Assembly (NCBI GenBank): GCA_022559845.1
Contig: CM040126.1
Location: 47,796,458 to 47,860,457 of the forward strand
DNA: 64,000 bases
Direction of reading: 5' to 3'
Source of the DNA: Amorphophallus konjac
Taxonomy: Eukaryota; Streptophyta; Magnoliopsida; Alismatales; Araceae
Positions 44,582 to 56,867 of this stretch are shown here, piece by piece. How positions within the stretch are numbered: the first letter of the stretch is position 1; the number at the start of each line of letters is the position of its first letter. The notes under the pieces are model-generated. The model was given only the letters and a program-made list of their open reading frames with translations. It was not told the origin of the DNA and did not search any database. The position numbers and the translations under genes are program-made.

Positions 44582-47500
44582 TGTGATGACCCGGACTCCG
44601 GATACCGAATATACCCGATAGGATTACCGAGTAGACCTGATACCACTTGGAACCCGTGAAGCCTCCCAAGAGCTGTACGTAAAGCTCCGAAGGGATAAAA
44701 GGATTGTTGTGTAGTACATTGAAGTTGCAGATATAACAATAATCAATTAAATTTCATTAATCAAGTTTGCTAAAGTAGCAGAAATAAAATTACTTTTTAA
44801 TTAATAGTTAAAATTAATAATTATACCAAAGTCCAGTCCAAAGGAAAGACACGTACAGTCCAACAGAAAGAAAAACGTACACTGAGGTCGGGGGAAGCCC
44901 GACGCAGGTACCGCTGGCAACTACGAGCACGCCACACCAGGAATCGCGAAGGAAGTAGAGCGCGACACCTGAAAAGCAAGGGTAAGCCTCGTGTCACTGG
45001 CTCAGTAGGGGTCACGCGGATCCCCACTGAAAAATAATGCAGTAACACGGAACAACAACTAAAACATCAGTAGTAGTAGAGCAGGAAAGAAAGTAGGAAA
45101 AACTACTACTAGAAAGCTGTAAAAGAAAGCTGGGAGAGCATGAGTAGAACGGCTAAAAGAAAAGGGAAAAGCAAAGCCGTTAGGAACGAGAACACGGCTA
45201 CCGAGCAAAGCACGGCTCCCTAAGCTACTCCAAACAGTGATAGAAGGGCGAACCCTGATCTCACAAAGTCAGGAGTTACCGATCCGTCAGCCAACCATTA
45301 GCCCAAAGGCTAAAGCCCATGAAACTAGGCAAAAGCCCTAGAAAAGACCTAGACAGACAACAGACACAGACGCACACGACTAGAGCATCGTGTACGCGAC
45401 ACAGAGCTATCCTTGGCAAAGCCGAGAACAAACCAACTCGGAAGGGGAAGCTAAACTTGGACGAAGCCAAGAACAGACTAACTCGAAAGGGGAAGACAGA
45501 CTCCGAGAAATACGAGGGTCATGCGCCAAGTGACGGAAGCACCTCCTAACTAGAAGAACAGCTAGATGCGTCCACAAACGTCTTATACTACGCCACATGT
45601 ATCTCGCTACGGATGTCGAGAACGACGGAGACTGAGATACTCACCGAACTAAACCAGGAACTACAGTAACGTGTGACTAATCAGGGTCATGCCCGTCGTC
45701 GTTCGTCCAAAACGCCCTTGACCACGTGTGTGCACACAAGCTCAATGCCTTGAGCCAGGCCTCTAGCTAATTTTCTTCCCCAGCAGGACGCTACTGCAAG
45801 GCAAGGGAGCCCACTGAAACTAGCCTACAAACCGTATCTCGGGAACTGCCCCACCACCACTCCCAGGTGGGCTGACACTCGAGATCGTCGGGCTATGACT
45901 AGTGGAGGCTCACTAGATACGGAGACTCTGAAACACGAGTACTGAAGTACAGACATGCTAAGAATGCACTATCGCACGTACTACGAAACATAAAGGTAGT
46001 ACACCAACTGCCAACAAACTCAGGACAGGGCAACTAGACCTACCAACGCAACAATCCTTGACTCCCATGACTCAGAGTCAAGATCGTTGCATAACTGCGG
46101 TGACAAGCCGCTAATCAACCTAATCCTAAGCCACAGGAAATGACAATGGATCATCAGATCCACACAACCGTATAAAATGACTCACGGAAACTTGAGGAAG
46201 CATCAAGACCCTCAAAATACATGGACACATAAATCGAGGTAAGACATCACCTCTAGACGTCCATAACCATGTCTCGATCAGATGAGACACTAACGAGGTC
46301 ACGTGTCAACCACTAGATCACACCGGGTTGACCAGAAACCAAGGATGGCTCTGAAGCATCACGGAACACGACTCGATGTACAGGCACTCCTGGCTACCTT
46401 CTAACATGGTCATAGCCCACATAGGACATCAAAGATATCCACGGGACCACGGGCAACCCACAAGGTGAAGCCAAGACAAATGGATGCCAAACCATCGGAA
46501 AAACAACACAAAACAGTATTCTGAGAAGTAAACGGTCACTCGCCTGACCGTTCAGCCAGCGAACTGACATACCCAAGACAACACGGGGAAACACGGTCTC
46601 TATTGGGCCGTTATTCAGGGAATAGCAGTCCTCCAAGGGCCGCTTACACAATAACACGATATATCGCAAAGCCGTTTAACTCTGAACCGACCAACATGAA
46701 ACGGTCGCCCTTGAACCGCTTACAAGGTAGAACGGTTTCTGTAAAACCGTTTAAGTGTCACGGCGAGTAAAACAGGGGATCGGCCGGATCTCGACCTTTC
46801 CATGCCTCGTTCGCTCTAAAACGAAGGGGAAACAATCCTAACGACAATATAAGCCTTCCACAGACCGGAAGGGGTCAAATCGACGCCAAATAGACACGAA
46901 TCGGGCGATTCAAATGAATCGACCCTAATGGAGTCACATGGGTTCCCGGGCTTCTACCGGCCTCAAATGACCACCGATCGCTATGAAACTTGCGGGAATG
47001 GAATGCTAACATGCTGGGGCTTCCAATGGAACCAACTGATTTGAAAACCGTTACCATTTTTCGACGACCCCAACGAACACCCCAAAAGCATGATTTTCTT
47101 GAACTTGAATGAAACCCACTCGTTCTCGCACCGTTCGACGTGAAACTGCGAGAAAACGTAGAACAGGAGTAGGGCTTCCATCTCCCTCCCTCCGTCGAAG
47201 ATTCCATGCGCCAAAGCGACTAAACCGCCCCGAAACAATCACGACGATCAAACCACGCCAGCTTTGAATCCACCGAGGGATCGCGCCAACGTACGCTCCA
47301 TCCGTCACTCCATCGCATTCCACGATCACTCCATTGCGTTCCCGCCTCGCCCAGCTCACCAACGGTGCGCGCCCTGCGGAGAGAGGAGCAGAGAGGAGAG
47401 AGAACGAGAGAGAGAACGTGAGGTGAGAAATGAGAGGGAGGAGAGAGGAAAGGTAAATATAAAGGAAAGAAATTATGAATTTTTCTAATTTCTAAAAATC

Positions 47501-47752
47501 TGATTTTTATGCCGAAAATACACTAATTCAAGAAAATACATAAAAATAGTCGAAACGATCATCGAGAAGAGCACATCGCAACTGTAGCGTCCTCGAGTCG
47601 ATGAACTGAGAAATAAACTCACCATAGGGTTCTGTAACTTGTACGAGAGAAAAGTCCAGGGGATCGTAAAACTCAACTTAGGACCCACAAAAGCGATCCG
47701 AAAGCACTCCGATAAGGATCAGAAAGATTCGATAAGAATCCAGGGTATTACA
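44582..47752 (-). repeat. LTR-D 5' LTR (uninterrupted copy)
   Basis: A 3171-bp copy of the split 3' LTR. It begins at 47752 on the - strand (TGTAATACCC) and ends at 44582 (GGGTCATCACA). A TATA-like TTTATATTTACC lies on the - strand at about 47451-47462, upstream of a CT-rich start. It lacks about 502 bp of the hairpin array present in the other LTR. Confidence 0.93.
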
Positions 47753-47757
47753 AGAAG

Positions 47758-49830
47758 GGCTTTAGGAGGAGATGCCAAGGTGGAGGGAGAAAGGGGCTAG
47801 CTGTGGTGGTGCGTTAGTGACCTTGAGTAGGAAAGGAGGGCGACAGGTTTTCTCTGCCACTGTGGAGGGTGGGGAGATCCGTAGTGAAACATGGAAGAGA
47901 GAAGCCCGCAGAGCTATCGGACGCAGGCGGAGATGGACGCAGGCGAGTCGGTGGTACTGTGGCAGTAGTGGTCGCTCGTGCAGTGATCAACAGTGGCAGA
48001 TCTCCTTACTGTTGTAGGTGAGAGGGAGAATTAGAGGAGAGGGATTCAACTGGCGGGGGTAGCAGGGGGAGGGGTTTCCAGAGGGGAGGGGGTCCGGCCA
48101 ATACCGGGGGGGGGGGGGGGAGGGGTTTGTAGTGGCTGCGGATGTTGGCCAGGATAGGGAGGTTGCTGGCCCGTTGCTGAACCTCCCACAATGGCCCCCG
48201 GGACCTTCGAGTCCCTAGCCTGCGCCGATGGGAGCTGCTCCGTATATAGTACTGTGGTGGCATCAGACTCATCAGATAGTTAGGGTTAATTTTCTTTGGG
48301 AAGGAGACAATGGTACAAGGGTCCATGGCGCACCAAGTGTAGACCAGGATCAACAGACCCGGTGCAAAGGACCAGACAACTATGCTCAGTATCCCAGGGC
48401 ACAGTGAGCTGCAGAGAGAATGGGAGGCCCGCAGAGGAAGAGCATTTTAGACATTTTCTATGTTGCGTTACATTTAAGATGGAATATTGTATGAAATATT
48501 CTTTTTTTTTCTGACAGTTGTCAACTACATGGTCTTTTTTATAAGAGTCAGAAGATTGTAGTGACTTATAAATAATTAGATGAACTAATAAGCAATTACC
48601 TATGGTTATAGTAGCTTATTTATTAGCAAAAATCCCAAAGAAATAAAGCATTTTATTTATGGTCCCCGCTTACTAGGATAATATATATTTTGGCAACAGT
48701 AGTTGGTGTGAGGAATGAGAATACGTCACAAAACTTCACGTTTAAGTAGCGAAGTAGTTGATGTCAGGAATTAATGAGGATCGATACGTCACAACTTGAT
48801 TGTTAAGTATATATGATTTATCAGCTGTCACTTGTGTAATGAGAAAAAAGGATCCAATCTTCTATACTTCCATAGTTGTAGGTGAGTCAAATTCTATCAT
48901 CACATGCTCATGATCGAGTCTAAAGTTGAGACACCGTTCTGATCAGCATTTATAAAGATAAGGCCTCTACTCAAGATCATTTACTTAAATGTAGCGTAAT
49001 GTAGAGACCAGGGGGGGTTTAATTGAGATTGACTAACCTATACGTAAGTGTCATTCACGTGGAACAGTTTCTGTGTCTTGGGCTTTCTAAATTCTCATTT
49101 GAATATTTGTTACTGTCATGCATCAAGATATCTGAACCAGCTCCAGCTGCTCTGTGCAAACTCCCACCTCCATTTTTACGGCGACTGCTATATATGCTCC
49201 CCCTACTCATTGAGACCTAATATGGACGTCTCGAAAGCCTGAAATTTTGTACCCACAACCTAATGTAAAATGGAAGTCATGTCTCAATATGCGATGGTTA
49301 CAAAGTATAATTTTATTTAATTAATGTACATAACAACATCCCTAGTGATTGCATGGTAGTTAATTGACGAGAGAATGAGAATTAACTTAATTTCTACGTA
49401 CCTCGAGGAAGTTTGGACATTGGAGTCTTCTAATGTCTTTCAGCGGCAAGCTAGCGGAACTTGACTTGTACGTACGTACATGGGTTAGTATATATTCTGA
49501 GCCTTTGCTTATGCTAGACGAAAGCAACCCCTTGTTTAATTAATTAATTAATTAGGGAAGAAAGTTTTTATTTTTTATTCAAGGATTAACAGCACTACGA
49601 GGACATATATTTAATCCCGCAAATGCAGCATGACGAGGGGCAGCTGCACTAAGCGTGGCTAGCTCATACGTACCATTGGTCGTCCCTTCCTCACTCCTGC
49701 CATCCAACACGCGCCCTATCCGATCACAGAAGGGCCACCCTGCGTAGTGCCAGTGCACTCGTGGGATCCAACGAGAGGAATTGAGTAAAAGGAGAGCACC
49801 ATGACATCACTAATTAACCCCCCCTCCCAG
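47758..49830. other. Interval upstream of the MYB gene, no gene seen
   Basis: The first 700 bp are GA- and G-rich, with a G run at about 48107-48121, and continue the sequence left of the LTR-D site. From 48480 the sequence is AT-rich. No coding family is recognisable. Repeated ACGT-containing motifs near 48720-48800, 49400 and 49470-49490 could be bZIP-type sites but are unproven. A TTAATTAATTAATTAATTA run lies near 49536-49555. Confidence 0.4.
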
Positions 49831-49839
49831 TCTATAAGA
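49831..49839 (+). promoter_or_regulatory. Probable TATA box of the MYB gene
   Basis: TCTATAAGA follows a C-rich stretch about 420 bp before the ATG. The intervening leader has stretches of CTAG, ACGT and GA repeats and contains no ATG, which supports transcription starting close downstream. Confidence 0.55.
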
Positions 49840-49861
49840 AGAACAAGCCCACAGAAACAAA

Positions 49862-50254
49862 GGGTAGCGCCCCCCTCCCCCTTAGCTAGCTATAGATACA
49901 GATACGCCTATAGCTTGTACGAGAAATCCGCGGGCTTCCGAAGTACTACGTACGTACGTACGTACTGCTTCTAATCTCGAGTGCACGACAGGGGATCAGA
50001 TCAGAGGGAGCGATCGATCGGGAGAGCAAGAACGAGGGCGGGCGATCGAGCGCGAGAAGGATAGCGATTGAACAGGAGGCCAGGGGATCAAAGCAAGCAG
50101 AGGGAGGAGGAACAGATCGATCGAGTTAACTGGCCCTGCACCACCAGCAGCCTCTCAGAGAGAGACAGAGAGAGAGAGAGAGAGAAGTGGATCGAGGACT
50201 ACAACGAGGAGAGAAGGTAGGCCTCGCTAGCTAGGGGAAGTTAATTTTATAAAG
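49862..50254 (+). promoter_or_regulatory. MYB 5' leader with GA and ACGT repeats
   Basis: This GC- and GA-rich stretch holds a five-fold ACGT/GTAC repeat near 49946-49966 and a (GA)n run near 50157-50187. It is free of upstream start codons. A leader intron beginning at a GGTAGG near 50216 cannot be excluded. Confidence 0.5.
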
Positions 50255-51334
50255 ATGGTGATGGTGAAGGAGGAGACCCGTAAGGGGCCGTGGACGGAGC
50301 AGGAGGACATGCAGCTTGTCTTCTCTGTGGGGCTGTTCGGGGACCGCCGTTGGGATGCCATAGCCAAAGCCTCAGGTTCGAGGGGGTGGCGGGTATAGAT
50401 ATACACACATCAAAATGTCCGATCTATCTAGCTAGCTAGCTAGATAGGCTTATTTGGCGAGGGGGGTGGGGGAAGCTACCGTTTAACCCCCGCTGGTTTT
50501 GTTGTAGGTCTCCACAGAACAGGCAAGAGTTGCAGGTTGCGATGGGTTAACTACCTGCGCCCGGGCCTCAAGCGCGGCCGCATGACCCCCCAGGAGGAAC
50601 GCCTCATCCTCGACCTCCACTCCCGCTGGGGAAACAGGTTTTTTAATTTTATCCATCCGATCGACATGGATTAGTTTTCTCTTCCATGCAGATCTATATA
50701 TATATATATGTGTGTATGTAGTACAATATATATACATATTCTTGTGCGAAATTAAGATTCTCTAGCTCCTGCTGTCTTGATCATCATTTATATGTGAGAG
50801 CTGTACGTGCGTGTGTGTGCGCGCGTGTGCAGGTGGTCTCGCATCGCTAGGAGGCTGCCAGGCCGCACAGACAACGAGATCAAGAACTACTGGAGGACCC
50901 ATACAAGGAAGAAGGCGCAGGAGAGGAAGAGGGGTTTCTCCCCGTCGCCGTCGGCCTCGTCTTCGTCCTCGTGCCTGCTCGACGAGCTGCCCCAGGTTGA
51001 CGCCGCCGTCGAGAAGGCCGAGCCAGTACAGCACGCCGACGTTGGCGGCGGCAGCCCGGCGACCACCCCGTGGGAGGAGCACGAGGAAGTGGTTCGTGGG
51101 TTTCCAATGGAGCAGATTTGGAACGAGATCGCGTCGTCGGAGATGAGCGGGCTGACATCCTACGAAGGGTACGTAGACGAGGACTGCAACCAGCTTCCTT
51201 GCTGGCCCGTGGCGTCTCAGATATGGGATTACTCTTGTGACTCGTTGTGGAAGATAGATGACGAGGAGCTGAAGAAGCTGCTTCCACCGGGTGAGTTCCC
51301 CGGTTGTGGCCACCAGCATGCGAGGGAACCTTAA
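50255..51334 (+). CDS. R2R3-MYB transcription factor, MYB48/MYB59 type
   Basis: Exons 50255-50375, 50508-50637 and 50833-51334 have GT-AG borders and give 250 residues, typical for the family. The R2 repeat (about 9-61) opens [10 protein letters not shown] and has the subgroup's short helix ([10 protein letters not shown]) and [15 protein letters not shown]3 (about 62-112) has [31 protein letters not shown] and KNYWRTH, with Met where the first R3 Trp or Phe would be. A KKAQERKR basic stretch and a Ser-rich region follow. The acidic end [16 protein letters not shown] is characteristic of MYB48/MYB59 and rice MYBAS relatives. It should bind MYB sites in the nucleus. In those relatives intron 1 is alternatively spliced; the 132-bp intron 1 here could behave likewise. 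No defect is visible. Confidence 0.93.
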
Positions 51335-52189
51335 TTACCCAGAACCCAGTTTAGATCTCCCTTCCCTTCCTCATACTTAATTACCCTTGCCCAATGTTTG
51401 TAAGGTTATCCCAAGTAGATTCTGTATCAGCATGCATGAATGTCTTTTTGATCTTCTACTGAAGTTATATTGTAAGTAGTAATGTTCATGAGTTGGATCC
51501 CGATGTATAGTTGCCATATTCTGCAACAGAGGAGAAGGTGTTAAACGTTGCGCGTCTGTTGGGGAGTTCGATAGATTGTGCTCTTGTGGAGCTATTCCTG
51601 TGAACGTAATGAAGATTGATTATTGGCCTTATCTGAAGTAGCTGTTTCTTCCTCCCACCTTCTTCCCCTCCCTTCTTTTCCTGTTACAAATATGGATGTA
51701 TGTACTTAAAAAGGTGCTGTGCTCAATTGATCATTGTTTTCAGATCTACAGTTCAACAGTTCAGGTGCACAAGAATTCAGAACTATTAGCCGTAGAAGAT
51801 GTCGATAGCCCCCGAGTCAATGTATGATTACAAAAATCATATTTAAATAAATTACAAGGTTATAACTGGTCAATGGAAGCGGCATGCCTACATACCATCG
51901 TCATTGTGTCAGCAGAAGCAGAATATCGTATGTGCCTATAGTACCCAAAGATGACACATGTGTATACCTACAAAACAAAACTGCACGTACTTGATGAGGA
52001 GTCGATGTGCCTGAGCAGAGTCGAGGTAGGCTATATGTGAGTCTACCCCATTGGGTCCACCCTCCAAGTCCTCAAGACAATGGTGATAATCTTTCGAAGT
52101 CAATATTGAGCTTGTCGTCAGAGTACATAACTCCGTGACCTCTACATGGAGTGCAGTCTTACGATCGATGCACTATCCTTGTTATCCTT
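51335..52189. other. MYB 3' flank and intergenic sequence
   Basis: The first few hundred bases are probably 3' UTR. No coding family or clear repeat is seen in the rest. Confidence 0.4.
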
Positions 52190-52406
52190 GTTCTACTTAC
52201 AACAAAAGAGAACCAAGAGACAGATTTCTTTTCATCGTAATATTGCGACAGATTTGTGAAATATATTTTTTCGTTGCTAATTTGCGACTAGAATAATATG
52301 ATGGACTTCTTTAGTCACTAGTCGATTGCAAATCCATCGCTAAGGGCTTTTGCGACAAAGTTGCAATGGATGGTATCCGTCGCTAACTCTACTTTTTCTT
52401 GTAGTG
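52190..52406. mobile_element. CACTA-type MITE or terminal fragment
   Basis: The right end, read on the - strand, begins CACTACAAGAAAAAG, the canonical CACTA (En/Spm) terminus. Inside are repeated GCGAC motifs in both orientations, typical of CACTA subterminal regions. The left border is weak: CTTACAACAAAAGAG resembles a decayed inverted end. No 3-bp duplication is convincing. Confidence 0.6.
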
Positions 52407-52974
52407 AACCCAAGGCCAGGCTAGAAGCCAGAAGAGAAAGGATCCAAGTATTAATTAGACCGAAAAGACCTAAAGCCTTAGATCAGTCTCTAGTCATTAA
52501 GAGGCCTCGATAGATAACTCGACATTGGAGCATCAGGAGACCTCAAGAGATAACTCGGCCCCTAGACATTAGAAAGTCTTGAGAGATAACTCAGTCCCAA
52601 ACCTTCGGAGGCCTAGAGCTAGAGCTCGGCTCTGAATCCGCGAGCTACTTTAAGCTCGAGATCAAGCAAAAGGGAGCATTAATTCTGCTCTCATGAAACG
52701 ATCAAGGGGCGTCTGGTAGGACTTCCACTACAAACACTTCTGTAGAAGGCCCATGCATTGCCCCTGGCCATGCAAGCCCCAAAGCAAGGCAACTGTAGCA
52801 AGCCAATAGATGCAGTCAAACCTCCCCTCATTAGAGGCGGCACCTTGAAAATAGGCGCCTAGTCAGAAGTACTATGGCCGCCCTGCGTATCCCCGTCCCA
52901 AGACAGATGGAGAAGTGAACGTCATGCTAAGTCTATGGCACGTGCAACAAACGTGTAGTTTCAAGGAGCCCAAC
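52407..52974. other. Repeat-derived interval with short tandem units
   Basis: GAGATAACTCGGCCC-type phrases recur three or four times at roughly 40-bp spacing (52500-52600), followed by non-coding sequence. This looks like decayed retrotransposon sequence. I cannot assign a family. Confidence 0.35.
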
Positions 52975-55780
52975 TGTAACGACCCAGAATCCAGATACCG
53001 AGAACTCAATACCATTTGGATCTTGCTCCGCCAGCCACGAGCAAAGAGGCTCGGAAGGGTTATTTTGGTGTTCTGGAGATGCATTGGAATTCAAACAATT
53101 ACAGGAAATAAACTACATGACTAATCAATTTGATAACAGCAATAAAGTTAACAGTTTACAATTAAACAATTTAACTACGGAGTCCAGACCACATGTACAG
53201 TTAGCAAGCAAAGGAACGTACACTGCTATGGGGTGTCCCCTGACGCTGGCAAGCTAGCAACTAAACTCTGAAGGTGTTGCATGACCACAAGGAGAAACTC
53301 CAAACCTGAAAGGGAAGGGGCCGGGTAAGCCACATCTCATTAGCTCAGTAGGGGTCCCGTGGATCCCCACCACTGGTAACTATGATAAACAACAACGATA
53401 ACTGCGAGGATGACAATAATAACAATAGTAATAGAAGAAACAATAGCAGGTAATCGACAGAAAGACAACATAATTAACTAAATTATCTGTAATTCCTTGT
53501 ATCCTCGATAACTCCATGAACTATGCTACTGAGTGGCCCACACACGCTCCCTTAAGGTCGGAAAGGACCCACAGCCTCACGTTGGGACTACGACTACCCG
53601 TCAGGAAAACATGACCCCAATATCATGATGGCGCTAGCTCACAAAATCTCTTAGAAGAAACCTCAACCGAGGTCACAGGGTCCCGAGCACAACCTCCTTT
53701 CGCGGGAGAATCACTACCTCACTACTGGAGTACATCAGTCTCGTACCAGTAGGAAAGACCACGACTTCGCCATCGTGGGAAATTAGCTCACGGAAGGGCC
53801 ACGACAACGCTGTCAGTAACTCAACCTTAACCGGCAGATCTAACTCTCAAGTTTCCTGCACACAATCCGCACCCTGTCTACGAGTGGGGCGGAGGTACAC
53901 ACGCACATATCTCCCTGGGACTAACTAGGATCCGTGCCTCTGCATCCAATAGCACGGCCGTGTCCTGCTACCTGACACGGGGTATGCGTCCTTGCACTCG
54001 TCAGCAACGTACACTTGTCCTAATCAAGGCACCCATGCTAGGGCTATCTTCGCCCAGCAAAAAGCTATCTTCACCTGGGAAACACTAAGCGTTATGCACA
54101 CAAGGCTGTCTTCGCCTGGTCCATCAACAGTTTGGTTGTCTTCGCCTGCTAAATTATTGTATCTACAAATATATATATTCTTGCCCTCAAAGCTAACTCA
54201 GGGAAACCGTGGTCACACAGTCCATCTGGACCCACGGGCACGAACCCGCTCACTCGTCACTAAGGAATACCTCGGCCCTAGGCTGGGTCATAAGCTAGAT
54301 ATCCCAAACTGGAAGTTTCTGGTGCACTAACTCACCGGAGAACTAACCTCAAGTTAGAAAATACCCTTCATAGGGTTTGAACACGCGGAAAGATAACCCC
54401 TCATACACTCAAAATTACTCGGGCACATAACCCCATTTGGATACACTTTGCTAGGTTCCACGGGCCACACAAAGACCAAGAAACGCAGGCCGCATCTCGT
54501 GGGCCATCCAGAGTATGAGCGAAGCGAGGATTGGCCGGCCAATGCCATGGCCGGTCTGCTCCTGGATCGGTCGACTGACCCAGGCACCGGTTGACCAACC
54601 CAGCATGTGCGGTTGACTGACCCCTACTTAGGTCAACTGACCTGGCAGGGCTATTAGCCTAACGCAGAGAATGGTCGATCGATTCCCAAATCGGTCGACT
54701 GATTTGCACCATAGGTCGACCGACCCATCAGGTTATGTCGACTGAAAACCCCCAGAGAGCCCTGCTGCCCTCTAATCTGAACCACTCACCTACCGGTTGA
54801 CCGATCCCATGCATTGGTCGATCAAAAATGGTTGAGAACCCACAATAGCACCCTGAATCGAGCCCCATTCGCCCCGAATGTGGGGGAAAACATCGGGGAT
54901 CCTGTCCCCACTAGACCCAAGGCCGACCCACACCAAAAGACCGCATTCGAAACATGAAACAATGGGAAATCGTCTCACACCCAGCAACATGCACATTTAC
55001 TCGAAATACAAGCAACACCCGCTCTCGGCCTCACCACAGCCCCGACTCGCACGGAAATGCGGAAACAAAATAAGGGGAAGTCATTCCCCACCATCCATTA
55101 CATCAATGCCACAACATTAAATAGAAAACACCACCCGAATCGGCGGGAATCACCACTCACCCCAAAACATACATATTTTCCTGACAAAATAAAACCTACC
55201 CTAAACTTACCCAGATCGGCATAGAACCAATGGGAAAATAATGTGCAAGGGGTCGGGATCCATCCCCCTACCTTTAACAGAGCTTTACCACACTAGGGAA
55301 GCCGATTCCACGTGAAATGTTACATTCCCCCAAAAGTCAAACTGCGAACTCACGAACGGTTCGCCACGTCATTCCACCTCCGATCCTCGCCCATGGCTCG
55401 CCGCTCGTTGTCCCCACCGCTCACTGTCTCCTCCTCTACGACCTCTGGTGGCCGTATGAAGAATGGGAGAGGAGATGGGGAGAAACAAGAGAGGGAGGGA
55501 GAGATACGAGGGAGAGGGAGAGTGAAACGGAGAGAAAGAGAAGAGAGAACGAGAGAGTGAGAAAAGAGAGGGGGTGGGAGTTTGTGGACACCAAAAAATT
55601 GCAAACCCAGATATCCTACTCGGCCTCGCATCAACAACGGCGCCGAGTGAAAAAGCCCCGGAGAGACTGGTCGTCCGACTCCCCAAATATGCACACTGCC
55701 GTGAAGTCATCCCCGGAGTCATGACAGCAAAGAGAAACTAACTCCCGGGAAGCTCATAATCCATGGGGCCTCGAAGAAAA
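52975..55780 (-). mobile_element. LTR-E: - strand LTR fragment or solo LTR related to LTR-D
   Basis: The left end TGTAACGACCC is an LTR terminus on the - strand (GGGTCGTTACA). Next comes the block TAGGGGTC-CGTGGATCCCCAC shared with LTR-D, then a hairpin-type array at 54569-54827 and a GA-rich promoter-proximal tract at 55470-55580. No matching right-hand terminus or duplication is evident, and the right border is approximate. It may be truncated by LTR-G. No coding sequence is present. Confidence 0.65.
54569..54827 (-). repeat. GGTC-N4-GACC dyad array in LTR-E
   Basis: About ten 12-bp dyads such as GGTCGACTGACC, GGTTGACCAACC and GGTCAACTGACC recur every 20-50 bp. Arms change together (GGTT/AACC) or to wobble partners (GGTC/GATT). 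The layout resembles the arrays of LTR-B and LTR-D with shorter arms. Confidence 0.65.
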
Positions 55781-55844
55781 TCAAATGGGCCACAACTAGT
55801 GCTCACAACGGGCTCGAAACTGCCCATTTAGCCCTTCAGCGGCA

Positions 55845-56690
55845 TGCCCCTGGAGCCCTTCAGCGGCTCACCCTCCAGGGTGCTCCAGCGGCACGCTCCC
55901 GTGAACCCCTTCAGCGGCACATCCCCCAGCGGCACGCCCTTCAGACGCCCCAGCGGCACGGCCATTTGGCCCTCCAGCGGCACGGCCATCCAGCCCTTCT
56001 GCGGCACGCTTCATCGCACCAAGTCTATACAGCCATCAGCCCAAGTCTGTACGTTGGCTGAATGAACAAACGAAGTCTGTACAGCCAAGCCCCAAGTCTG
56101 TACATTGGCTGAATGTACAAACAAAGTCTATACGTCCAAGCTCCAAGTCTATACATTGGCTGGCTGTTTTGAACGCAAAGTCTATACACTAGTGTGGCAA
56201 GTCCATACAGAGTTCTGGCAAACGCGAAGTCTATACACTGGTGAAGTCTGTACATCCACCAGTTCAACGTAAAGTATGTACATCGATGAAGTCTATACAT
56301 CAACCCCTGCAAGTCTATACGTTGCAGCTAGGTGAAGTATGTACAGCCCATGTCTTGCCGAAGTCTATACACTCACTTGCCCTGGCAACCGTCCAACGGC
56401 ACACCCCAGGCCGCTCAGCGGCACACCTCCCAGGGGCTTCAACGGTACACCCCCAGGGGTCCCCAGCGGCACACCCCTCAGGGTCTTCAACGGCACACCC
56501 AAGAGAGGGGCCTTCAGCGGCACACGCCCCATGGCCCTCAGCGGCACGCCCCTTTGGGCCCTCAGCGGCACACTCTTCTGGGCCTTCAGCGGCACGCCCG
56601 TTGGGTGTTCCCGTGGCACGCCCTTTTGGCCCTCCTACGGCACACTTATTCAGCCCACCAGCGGCACAGTGTTAAGCCTTTTCAACGGCT
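55845..56690 (+). repeat. Two interleaved motif arrays upstream of the LTR-G TATA box
   Basis: AGCGGCAC(G/A)CCC recurs about 10 times at 55845-56015 and about 11 times at 56390-56670. Between them, AAGTCT(A/G)TACA, often followed by TTGGCTGAATG, recurs about 14 times at 56026-56370. Both form irregular arrays with 18-35 bp spacing. Related AGCGGCAC copies reappear at 57570-57660 downstream. Confidence 0.85.
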
Positions 56691-56867
56691 GAACGACGTG
56701 GTGCCCATGCTCTACGCGTCCTTGGCACGCAGTGAGCTCCCTGAGGTGTCAACCAACCATTGGGCCACGCAGGCTACTCCCCTGATAGCCATGACAGAAG
56801 ACGTCAAACCCCATCATGACGGAGCTGCTTCCCGCCTTCGACAGCCGTGCTCAGAAGCTCCCGCGGC

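Larger units (their letters stand above)
15511..47752 (-). mobile_element. LTR-D: non-autonomous LTR retrotransposon containing nested LTR-A, -B, -C
   Basis: The outer boundaries are set by perfect 5-bp duplications AGAAG at 15506-15510 and 47753-47757. The element reads on the - strand: 5' LTR 44582-47752, primer-binding site 44568-44579, interior 42775-44567, purine tract 42775-42788, and a 3' LTR in three pieces (15511-16025, 25735-26931, 40812-42774) interrupted by LTR-A and LTR-B. With the insertions removed it is about 8.65 kb. The interior has no gag or pol. Its primer-binding site, its purine-tract context (AAATTTCGAGGATGAAATTT just upstream) and its LTR terminus (GGGTCGTCACA) match LTR-A/LTR-B, so it was probably mobilised by Tekay-type enzymes. 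Confidence 0.9.
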
